Shown piece by piece: positions 55,046 through 61,871 of a DNA stretch of 64,000 nucleotides; within the stretch, counting starts at the first letter, position 1; the number at the start of each line of letters is the position of its first letter. The position numbers and the translations under genes were made by a program. Origin of the DNA: Bordetella pseudohinzii (GTDB taxonomy: Bacteria; Pseudomonadota; Gammaproteobacteria; Burkholderiales; Burkholderiaceae_B); NCBI RefSeq assembly GCF_000657795.2, contig NZ_JHEP02000003.1:186001-250000 (forward strand). The letters are read 5' to 3'. The notes under the pieces are model-generated. The model saw only the letters and a program-made list of their open reading frames with translations, was not told the DNA's origin and searched no databases.

Positions 55046-56218
55046 TTACTTGACTTCGGCGCCCATCCAGCGCGCCGGCGCCTTGGCCGCGCTCTCGGGG
55101 AAGACGGTCACCAGGTCGGCGCCGCGCCATTGCACGAAGATGGGATAGGCGGTCGAGGTCAGGCCCTTGTCGTCGAAGGCCGTGCAGCCGCCCGGGATGC
55201 CGGCCGAGAAGCCGTCGCATTTCTTCAGCGCGGCGACCGCGTTGCGGATCTTGTCCGGATCGGTGGACTTGGCCTGCTGGATGGCGGCGACCATGTGCTG
55301 CAGCGCCGCGCCGTACATGAGGGCTTCGTGGGCCATGAACACGCCGTGCTTGGCCTTGTAGCGCGAGGCGATATCGGGCACGGCGTCGTAGTTGGCCGGC
55401 GCGATCGAGAACACGTCCTCGGCGTACTCGCCCAGGCCCTTCTGGAAGTCGGGCACGATGTAGCCGGCCGCCCCGCCGATGACCGGCATGTTGATCCGCT
55501 GCTGGCGCATGGTGCGGATGATGAGCAGGCCGTCGTTGAAGTACGACACGGGGAAAACCACCTGGGCGTCCGAGCGGCGCAGCTTGTTGACCAGCGGCGC
55601 CACGTCCGTGATGCCCAGGGGATAGCCGTCGTCGATCACGACGTCGACGCCCGCCTTGGCGGCCGCCTTGCGTATGCCTTCGGCCTGCGAGGTGCCGTAG
55701 GCGGTGTCTTCATAGAAGATCGCGATCTTCGACAGTTTGGTGCCTGCCTTGGCGGCGATGTCCAGGGCGTACTGGAACTGCTTCTCGCCGAAGGTCGTGG
55801 CCTTGGGCGCGACCTGGAAGATGTAGCGGTAGCCGCGGCTGGTGATCTGATCCGCGAAGGAGTGGGTGATCATGGGGATGCCGGTGCGCTCGGTGACTTC
55901 CGAGGCCGCCAGCGTGATGGAGCTCACGAAAGCGCCCACGATGCCGACGACTTGGTTCTGGCTCACCAGACGCTGCACGGCCGCGGCGGCCGCGTTGGGG
56001 GCCGGGACATCCGCGTACACCAGCTTGACGTCCAGGCTGCCCAGGCCGGGCTTGATGTCCTGGAGCGCCTGCTCGATGCCGTTCTTGGCGTTGATGCCGA
56101 ACTGCGCATTGGGGCCGCTCAGGGGCAGCACGATGCCGATGTTGACGGTTTCCGCCGAGGCGGCGGCGGGGCCGAGCAAGGCGGCGCCCAATGCAGTCAC
56201 TGCGAGCCAGCGAACCAT
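55046..56218 (-). CDS. Periplasmic receptor of the aldoxime-island Liv transporter
   Basis: A 390-residue type I periplasmic binding protein with a Sec signal (MVRWLAVTALGAALLGPAAASA, cleavage near residue 22) and the LivJ-like opening TVNIGIVLPLSGPNAQFG; IVGAFVSSITLAASEVTER is the ligand-loop region. Start 56218 follows AAGGAG; the extension to 56257 lacks support. First gene of the operon; the ligand may be an aldoxime, a nitrile or a related amino-acid derivative. Confidence 0.92.
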   Translation of the reverse strand: MVRWLAVTALGAALLGPAAASAETVNIGIVLPLSGPNAQFGINAKNGIEQALQDIKPGLGSLDVKLVYADVPAPNAAAAAVQRLVSQNQVVGIVGAFVSSITLAASEVTERTGIPMITHSFADQITSRGYRYIFQVAPKATTFGEKQFQYALDIAAKAGTKLSKIAIFYEDTAYGTSQAEGIRKAAAKAGVDVVIDDGYPLGITDVAPLVNKLRRSDAQVVFPVSYFNDGLLIIRTMRQQRINMPVIGGAAGYIVPDFQKGLGEYAEDVFSIAPANYDAVPDIASRYKAKHGVFMAHEALMYGAALQHMVAAIQQAKSTDPDKIRNAVAALKKCDGFSAGIPGGCTAFDDKGLTSTAYPIFVQWRGADLVTVFPESAAKAPARWMGAEVK

Positions 56219-56270
56219 GTTTTTCTCCTTGGACTGAAATTTTGTGTGCCGCAACAAGCGGCTGAAAGGC

Positions 56271-56299
56271 AGTCTAGGTAGCGTAAAAAATCACGTCAA
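56271..56299 (-). promoter_or_regulatory. Promoter of the receptor-Liv-nitrilase-oxd operon
   Basis: On the minus strand, TTGACG (56299-56294), a 17-base spacer, and TAGACT (56276-56271). Immediately upstream lies TTGTCGAA (complement of 56305-56312), a half-site of the regulator palindrome, which with the degenerate arm at 56293-56300 overlaps the -35. Confidence 0.65.
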
Positions 56300-56350
56300 T
56301 AAAATTCGACAAAATAGGCCGGTTTTCGGCGTTTTCCCCTATAAATATCC

Positions 56351-56380
56351 TTGAAAACAAGCACATTTAGAGGATATATT
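56351..56380 (+). promoter_or_regulatory. Promoter of the TrmB-like regulator gene
   Basis: TTGAAA (56351-56356), an 18-base spacer, and TATATT (56375-56380). The predicted start near 56387 falls inside the palindromic operator, which suggests autorepression. Confidence 0.65.
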
Positions 56381-56381
56381 G

Positions 56382-56401
56382 TTGTCGAAAATATTCGACA
56401 A
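56382..56401 (+). promoter_or_regulatory. Perfect palindromic operator at the TrmB-like regulator gene
   Basis: TTGTCGAA (56382-56389), AATA, TTCGACAA (56394-56401). It lies between the -10 box and the ribosome site of the regulator; a second half-site TTCGACAA is at 56305-56312 near the divergent promoter. No other copy was noticed in the window. Confidence 0.8.
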
Positions 56402-56412
56402 CGGAGACGGTC

Positions 56413-57180
56413 ATGGACATGGACGCGCAACTGCAGGCCCTGGGCCTGGACGAGAAGGAGCGCCGCTTTTATCTCGCCGCCCTGCAGCTGGGCTCGGCGT
56501 CCGTCACGGAAATCGCCACGCGAGCGGGCGTATCGCGCACCAATGGCTATGACCTGCTGGAGCGGCTGGAGCGGCGCGGCCTCGTGGCGCAGGAGGGCGA
56601 GGCGTCCGGCGTGCGCCGGGTGCTGCCGGAGGATCCGCGCGTGCTTATCCGCGACTGGGAGCGCAAGCGGCTCATGCTCGATGAGCTGGTGCCCGAGCTG
56701 CGCTCGCTCTATAACGGCTCGCCCCGCAAGCCGCGCACACGCATCTACGAGGGGGCCGAGGGCATACACCGGGCGCTTTGGGAGACCCTGGACTGCCGCA
56801 GCAAGGTCCTGCTGGGCGTGTTGTCCATGCATGAGCTGCTGGAGGTGCCGGGCGCGCAATGGATGGATGGTTTCATTGCCGAGCGGGTCAAGCGCGGCAT
56901 ACGCCTGAACGTCCTGCGCTCGCCCTCGCGCGAGACCGAGAGCATCTGGCCCAGCAGCGGCGACGAACTGCGCGAGCTGCGCTATGCGCCGGATGATCTC
57001 GATCTGGGCATGACCATGTATATCGCCGACGACAAGGTCACCTATGTCTCGTCCAAGGAGGAGAACTACGCCATGGTCATCGAAAGCCGCGAGCTGGCCT
57101 CCTTGAACCGCTCTTTCTTCCGTTCCTTATGGGCCGTGGCGGGGCAGGCGTCGCGCCTGCCAGGCGCCGCCGGGGCCTAG
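56413..57180 (+). CDS. TrmB-like winged-helix transcriptional regulator
   Basis: A 255-residue regulator: an N-terminal TrmB/HTH winged helix (LDEKERRFYLAALQLGSASVTEIA; GVSRTNGYDLLERLERRGLVAQ), a helical linker, and a C-terminal effector domain (RTRIYEGAEGIHRALWETLD; IYEG motif typical of TrmB/DprA-like domains found with PLD-like folds). TrmB-type regulators are frequent in archaea and less so in proteobacteria, where they sense small ligands. It is divergent from the aldoxime operon and has its own operator. Its TAG stop shares CTAG with the convergent hydrolase gene. Confidence 0.85.
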   Translation: MDMDAQLQALGLDEKERRFYLAALQLGSASVTEIATRAGVSRTNGYDLLERLERRGLVAQEGEASGVRRVLPEDPRVLIRDWERKRLMLDELVPELRSLYNGSPRKPRTRIYEGAEGIHRALWETLDCRSKVLLGVLSMHELLEVPGAQWMDGFIAERVKRGIRLNVLRSPSRETESIWPSSGDELRELRYAPDDLDLGMTMYIADDKVTYVSSKEENYAMVIESRELASLNRSFFRSLWAVAGQASRLPGAAGA

Positions 57181-57836
57181 GCGGCCGCCAGGTGGCGCCA
57201 CAGGAAGGCGCGCGAGCGGGCTTCGCTGTGCAGCGGATGCCGCGCCGCGTCGTATTCGACGCGCACGCCGGCCGCCTCGAGCGGGCGGGCCAGGTCCGGC
57301 TGGCTGCCCGCCAGATGTACGGCGACCTGGCGCAGCGCCGCCAGGTCCTCCGCCGCGTCGGGCAGCGCCTGCGCATCCAGGGGCGCGGGCGGCGCGCACA
57401 GGGCGGCGGCGTTGAGCCGGCCGGGATGCCGCAGCATGAAGCGGTGCGCCAGGCGCGCGCCCGTTTCCAGGCCGAAGACGGCGACCCGCGAGAAGGCCAC
57501 CTGGTAGCGCGCGGCGACGGTATCCATCATGCGCAGCAGCATCAGGTCATGGCGCAAGCCGTCTTCGTCCAGGTCCTGGTGGCTGTCGCCCAGCGGGCCG
57601 CGCGGGAACAGCGGCGCCAGCACGATGGCATTGCGGTCTTCGGCCAGGCAGGCAAAGGCATCGCGGCAGGTTTCGGCGGCGCGGTTGGCGCCGTGCAGGG
57701 CCACGACGAGGTGGACGGGGCGCTCGCGGTCCAGCGTCCGGGGGACGAACAGGCAGTAGCTGACGGGCAGGTCGGGCGCCAGCGCGTAGTAGGCGGTGCG
57801 GCCGACGTCGTGAGGGCCCAGGGCGGGCAGGCTCAT
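57177..57836 (-). CDS. Alpha/beta-hydrolase-fold protein lacking the nucleophilic serine
   Basis: A 219-residue esterase/PHB-depolymerase-like protein: oxyanion segment LVVALHGANRAAE (43-55), a nucleophile elbow VAVFGLETGARLAHRF where the G-x-S-x-G serine is Glu124 (G-L-E-T-G), and a C-terminal His region (ARHPLHSEA). With Glu in the elbow, ordinary serine-esterase chemistry is not expected; it may be a binding protein or use another mechanism. No signal peptide. It is convergent with the TrmB-like gene, stop codons overlapping. Confidence 0.75.
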   Translation of the reverse strand: MSLPALGPHDVGRTAYYALAPDLPVSYCLFVPRTLDRERPVHLVVALHGANRAAETCRDAFACLAEDRNAIVLAPLFPRGPLGDSHQDLDEDGLRHDLMLLRMMDTVAARYQVAFSRVAVFGLETGARLAHRFMLRHPGRLNAAALCAPPAPLDAQALPDAAEDLAALRQVAVHLAGSQPDLARPLEAAGVRVEYDAARHPLHSEARSRAFLWRHLAAA

Positions 57837-58032
57837 GCCGGGCCCCGGCGGACAGGGGCGGCCAGGCAGGGGAGCTGGCCGGTGGGCGGGGTCATGGGCG
57901 CGGCTTTCATGCTTTCTCCTTGGGGTGTGCTGGCCGCCGGCGGATAATCCGCAGTGTCAGGCCCGCGTGCGCTGCGCGATGGCATGGCGACAAAGTGTAT
58001 TATGAGTGCTTAAAAAACATCAAGCTGCCATT

Positions 58033-58917
58033 ATGCCCCGCCGTTCTTCCTCCCGTCTGGATCTCGCCGGACGCATTTGTGGCTATATCCACGAGCAGCG
58101 GCTCGCGCCGGGCGACCGGGTCAATGAAAAACGCCTGGCCGAATGGCTGGGGGTGTCGCGCACGCCCGTGCGCGCCGCCCTGGAAGAACTGGCCGCTCAT
58201 GGCTATGTCGAGCGCCGCAGCAATCTGGGCATGACGCTGGTCAAGCCGCCGCCCCTGCCGGCGCCCGGCGGCGCCCGCGAGCTGGATGAGCTGGTCCTGC
58301 GCGTGGCGCGCGACCGTCACAAGGGCGTGCTGGCCGAGTTCATCTCCGAGAGCGACCTGATGCAGGCCTATGGCCTGACCCGGCTGCGCGTGCGCGAGGC
58401 CCTGGAGCGGCTGGCGAACCTGGGCGCGGTGGAAAGAAAGCTCGCCAGCGGCTGGCGTTTCCTGGCCGCGCCCTGGGATAGCGAAGCGCGCCGCCAGAGC
58501 TATCAGTTCCGCCTCACGGTGGAGCCCGCCGCCATGCAATTGCCCGGCTTTGCCCTGGCCCCGGCATGGATAGACGATATGCGCCGGCGCCATCAGCGCT
58601 TTCTGCAATCGCCCTGGGACGAGCATGCCAGCATCGAGTTCTTCGAGATGAACGCGGCCTTTCACCTGGGCATCGCCGCGGGCTCGGGCAATCGCCACTT
58701 CGCCGACGTGATCGAGCGGCAGAATATGCTGCGCCGCCTGAGCAACTACGATTGGCGCTACGGTCAGGACCGCGTGCTGGTCAGCACGCGCGAGCATCTG
58801 GAGATCCTGGACAAGCTGGCCGCCGGCGATATCGAGCTGGCCGTGCTGCTCATGCGCCGCCATCTGGAAAGCGCCATGCAAGTGCGTTCCACACCACGGC
58901 AAAATTGTTCTTTATAA
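58033..58917 (+). CDS. GntR-type regulator with two winged-helix domains and an FCD-like domain
   Basis: A 294-residue regulator. A GntR winged helix (ICGYIHEQRLAPGDRVNEKR; LGVSRTPVRAALEELAAHGYVER) is followed, from about residue 75, by a second winged-helix-like segment (LAEFISESDLMQAYGLTRLR; VREALERLANLGAVERK). An FCD-type ligand domain comes next (FFEMNAAFHLGIAAGSGN; STREHLEILDKLAAGDIELA). A doubled DNA-binding region is unusual in GntR proteins. The start at 58033 is chosen over GTG 58006. A 19-bp palindrome overlaps its stop codon. It could control the downstream sulfur gene set. Confidence 0.82.
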   Translation: MPRRSSSRLDLAGRICGYIHEQRLAPGDRVNEKRLAEWLGVSRTPVRAALEELAAHGYVERRSNLGMTLVKPPPLPAPGGARELDELVLRVARDRHKGVLAEFISESDLMQAYGLTRLRVREALERLANLGAVERKLASGWRFLAAPWDSEARRQSYQFRLTVEPAAMQLPGFALAPAWIDDMRRRHQRFLQSPWDEHASIEFFEMNAAFHLGIAAGSGNRHFADVIERQNMLRRLSNYDWRYGQDRVLVSTREHLEILDKLAAGDIELAVLLMRRHLESAMQVRSTPRQNCSL

Positions 58918-58923
58918 GAACAA
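58905..58923 (+). promoter_or_regulatory. Perfect palindrome at the gntR stop, upstream of the TusA-DsrE operon
   Basis: TTGTTCTT (58905-58912), TAT, AAGAACAA (58916-58923), with the gntR TAA inside it. It lies 195 bp before the TusA-like gene. There is no T-run after the hairpin, so an operator is as likely as a terminator. Confidence 0.55.
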
Positions 58924-59117
58924 AATACATTCAAGACCGGAATGTCAGGGGATGCCCGCACTATTGCTGTTGATCTGATGTGGGTAAGATGCCGGTTCCG
59001 GCAGCCGCCTCGGCTGTTTCCCCTTTGTCGCTGATGTGCAAGGTCCTTGCCACCATGACTACACCTACTTCTCCCCGTTCGCCCCTTCCCGTCCGGCTGC
59101 CGCGCGGCTGACGCGCC

Positions 59118-59357
59118 ATGTCCGCGCCGCGCGAAGGCGACGACTTCTGGGACGCCGGCAACATGGGTTGCGGCGAACTCATCCTCAAGTTGCGCAAGCA
59201 TCTGAAGAAAATGCCCGGCCAGCTCATGCGCGTGGTCGCGCACGACGCGGGCGCCATCCATGACATCCCGGCTTTCTGCCGCATGACCCGCAACGAACTG
59301 GAACGCTACGACGCGCAGACCCATACCTTCTGGATACGCTCGCGGCTGGACTGGTAG
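59118..59357 (+). CDS. TusA-like sulfur-carrier protein
   Basis: A 79-residue TusA/SirA-fold protein. The sulfur-carrying Cys is C18 in GNMGCGELILKLRKHL; the usual C-P-x-P is replaced by C-G-E-L, so it belongs to a divergent branch. The C-terminal half ends VVAHDAGAIHDIPAFCRMTRNELE, equivalent to the TusA strand-helix-strand. First gene of a five-gene run. TusA proteins pass persulfide sulfur to acceptors such as DsrE proteins in the cytosol, which fits the next gene. Confidence 0.85.
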   Translation: MSAPREGDDFWDAGNMGCGELILKLRKHLKKMPGQLMRVVAHDAGAIHDIPAFCRMTRNELERYDAQTHTFWIRSRLDW

Positions 59358-59398
59358 ACCCGCTTTGCTGTTTTCACCCCGACCCCTGGAGGCTCAAC

Positions 59399-59761
59399 AT
59401 GGCTGGAAAATTCGTCGTTTCGCTGACCTGCTCCAAGAACGATACCGATAAGGCCACCGTGGCCTTCGTGGTCGCCAATGCCGCGGTGGCTTCCGATAAG
59501 CAGACGGTGGTGTTTCTGTCCATCGAGGGCACGCGCCTGTCCCAGCAGGGCTATGCCGATGATATCCACGAGGCCGGTTTCGCGCCGCTCAAGGAACTGA
59601 TGGACAACTTCGCGGCCGCCGGCGGCGAGATCTATGTCTGCTCGCCCTGCTTCAAGAAACGCGCCCTGGATGAAAACAAGCTGGTGGCCGGCGCCAAGAT
59701 CGTCGGCGGGGCCAAGCTGGTGGAGTTCATGAGCGACGGCGCGCCCAGCATCAGCTACTGA
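59399..59761 (+). CDS. DsrE family sulfur-transfer protein
   Basis: A 120-residue DsrE/F-like protein (FVVSLTCSKNDTDKATVAFVVANAAVA split; VVFLSIEGTRLSQQGY). Conserved cysteines are C81 and C84 in EIYVCSPCFKKRAL, the site that receives sulfur in DsrE/TusD proteins, plus C11. It lies 41 bp after the TusA-like gene with GGAGG upstream. Likely partner of the TusA-like protein in a cytosolic persulfide relay. Confidence 0.9.
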   Translation: MAGKFVVSLTCSKNDTDKATVAFVVANAAVASDKQTVVFLSIEGTRLSQQGYADDIHEAGFAPLKELMDNFAAAGGEIYVCSPCFKKRALDENKLVAGAKIVGGAKLVEFMSDGAPSISY

Positions 59762-59783
59762 TCCTATCCCACCGGGAGACGCC

Positions 59784-60302
59784 ATGCCTGCCCGTCGTTT
59801 GCTGTGCGCGGTATTCGTGCTGGCCGCCCTGGCCTATGTGGCGGCGAGTTATGCCGTGTTCGAGTTGCCCGCCACGGCGGCCGAGGCTGAAGCCTGCGGC
59901 TTTTTGCCGGGCGAATTCGCCGCGGGCGGGGGCCTCGCCTATGAGCGCGCCCAGGCCTGGGCCGTCAGCTTCTTGCGCAAGCAGGAGTATTTCACCGCCA
60001 TCACGGTGGGCCTGGCCCTGGCTTTCATGGCGTTTGCGCTTGCCATCGGGCGGCGCGGCGGCGCGGCCTCGGCCGGCGTGGCCGCCGGCGGCGGCGCGCT
60101 GGCTGTCTCGGCCCTGTGCGTGAGCTGTTTGGCGCCGGCGCTGTCCGTGGTGGGCCTGGGCATCGCGGGCGGCTTTCTGGCCGATGTGCCCAAGTGGCTC
60201 ATCACCTTGAACACGCTGCTGCTGACGGGCTGGGGCGTCCTGTTCCTGTCGCGGCGCGCCCAGGCCTGCGCCCTGCCCCCAGGGCGGGCGGCAAGGGCGT
60301 GA
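59784..60302 (+). CDS. Four-helix membrane protein with a paired-cysteine helix
   Basis: A 172-residue inner-membrane protein: helices at about 5-25, 72-93, 98-117 and 122-160 (the last two adjacent). C-V-S-C (ALCVSCLAPALSVVGLGIA) opens the third helix, a feature that recalls MerT-like thiol/metal transporters but is too short to assign. No family recognised. Operonic position, 22 bp after the DsrE gene, suggests transport or handling of a sulfur species. Confidence 0.75.
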   Translation: MPARRLLCAVFVLAALAYVAASYAVFELPATAAEAEACGFLPGEFAAGGGLAYERAQAWAVSFLRKQEYFTAITVGLALAFMAFALAIGRRGGAASAGVAAGGGALAVSALCVSCLAPALSVVGLGIAGGFLADVPKWLITLNTLLLTGWGVLFLSRRAQACALPPGRAARA

Positions 60303-60321
60303 GACTCATCGGGGACGACGC

Positions 60322-61851
60322 ATGAAAATCCGCTATGCCGCCGCCATGGCGGCCTGTGTGTATGCCTTGCCGGCGGCCGCGCTGGACTATGCCAGCGTGC
60401 TGACGCCGGCGCGGCCCGGCCTGCCGCTGGCCCATCCGATTGCCGCCGGGCCCATCGCGCCGCCGCCTTTCTCGTTGATCGCCGAGCGTCCGGTCAAGCC
60501 GGCCTATGTGCCCGGCTTGCCGGGCCTGCCGCAATATCGCATGGTCACGGATGATTTCGGCCGCAAGATCGCCAAGTACGACGGGGTCTTCATCCGCCAG
60601 AGCCGCGTGGAGAACGGCGAAGTGGTGATCCCGCCGGGCGGCCTCTATTACCTGGAGGACACCTGGGGCGGCGAGGTGGCGTTGCGCGGCGAGCAAGTGC
60701 CCATGCTGGGCCGCCTGGCGACCTTCATCGACTACGACATGTCGATCGAAGTCCAGGAGAATGTCAGCATCCCGGCCGGCGGCAGCGTGGCCGTGGGCGG
60801 CCAGGTCTACCAGTACTACGCGACGGTGGGCCATGAAACCCTGGCCAACCACGCGCTGCATGTGCGCACCATCGCGGGAACCGACTGGGAATGGGCCTTC
60901 GGCAATCCCATCCTCTCCAATAACGAAACCAACTGGTGGGGCGCGCGCTTTAACCAACTCTACAACCAGGGCCAGGCGCGCGAGATCAGCCCGCAGAAGC
61001 TGGTGTTCGATTGGCTGAGCGGCGTGCGCACCGACCGCATGCTCTATGCCGAGGAGAACATTCACGCGGGCCTGGCCGGCGTGGGCGAGCAATGGCGGAT
61101 CGGGACGCGCGCGCTGCGCGTGGCCGCCGTGGGCGCGGACACGGTCACCCTGGAGCTGCTCGAAGGCGGCCAGGTGGTCAAGACGCGCACCTTGGGGCCC
61201 ATACGCCCAGAGCGGCTGATCGAGGACACCGAGGCGCGCAAGGCCTTGCTGTTCGAGGATGGCGACATGGCGGTTTTTCTGTCGCCCTGGCCCGGCGCCT
61301 TCGAGGGCGGCAAGGCCAATCTCAAGGTCTATGGCAAGGCCTACAGCCTGGCCTATGGCGCGGACTACGCGCGCGACACGCGCTATGCCAGCTATCCGGT
61401 GGGCTGCCCCACCGGGCATCAGTTCGGCTTCATGCTGGTCAACAAGGACACCATACGGCTCAAACCGGGCCAGGCGCATGCCGGTCCGGAAGGGTATTTC
61501 AAGATCGTGGTCGACGCCGTCGCCGACGGCAGGGTCACGGCCTGGCATATCGAGGACCGCGAGGGCGCGCGCTCCATCAACCTGGGCGGCCCGGACGTGG
61601 AGAATGTCGACCTGGTGCTTGGCCAGGGCCGCGTGGCCGGGCAGGCCATGCTCTTCGATGTCGGGCGCGCGATGCTGGCGCGCAGCTATGCCGCCGCGCG
61701 GCGCGCCGACGCGGGCGCGGCGACCGCGCCCAGGGCGCCCGTCGTGCCCCAGTCCGCCGCGGCCTGGCCGCCGTCGCTCATCATCGTCATCGCCATCCTT
61801 GCCCTGGCCTGCCTGGGCGTGGGTTTCGAGTGGGGGCGGCGCCGCCGCTAG
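60322..61851 (+). CDS. Exported, C-terminally membrane-anchored beta-rich protein
   Basis: A 509-residue protein with a signal peptide (cleavage near AAA-LD, about residue 21), a large extracytoplasmic domain, an Ala/Pro linker and one C-terminal helix (about 483-503) followed by RRRR, so it is anchored with the domain outside. One cysteine (PVGCPTGHQFG) is in the mature domain. The segment GEQWRIGTRALRV ... TVTLELLEGGQVVKTR weakly recalls the archaeal S-layer duplication domain, but this is only a resemblance from memory. The function is unknown; its place between the sulfur-relay genes is the main clue. Confidence 0.75.
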   Translation: MKIRYAAAMAACVYALPAAALDYASVLTPARPGLPLAHPIAAGPIAPPPFSLIAERPVKPAYVPGLPGLPQYRMVTDDFGRKIAKYDGVFIRQSRVENGEVVIPPGGLYYLEDTWGGEVALRGEQVPMLGRLATFIDYDMSIEVQENVSIPAGGSVAVGGQVYQYYATVGHETLANHALHVRTIAGTDWEWAFGNPILSNNETNWWGARFNQLYNQGQAREISPQKLVFDWLSGVRTDRMLYAEENIHAGLAGVGEQWRIGTRALRVAAVGADTVTLELLEGGQVVKTRTLGPIRPERLIEDTEARKALLFEDGDMAVFLSPWPGAFEGGKANLKVYGKAYSLAYGADYARDTRYASYPVGCPTGHQFGFMLVNKDTIRLKPGQAHAGPEGYFKIVVDAVADGRVTAWHIEDREGARSINLGGPDVENVDLVLGQGRVAGQAMLFDVGRAMLARSYAAARRADAGAATAPRAPVVPQSAAAWPPSLIIVIAILALACLGVGFEWGRRRR

Positions 61852-61871
61852 CCCGCAGGAGGAGTCCCGAT

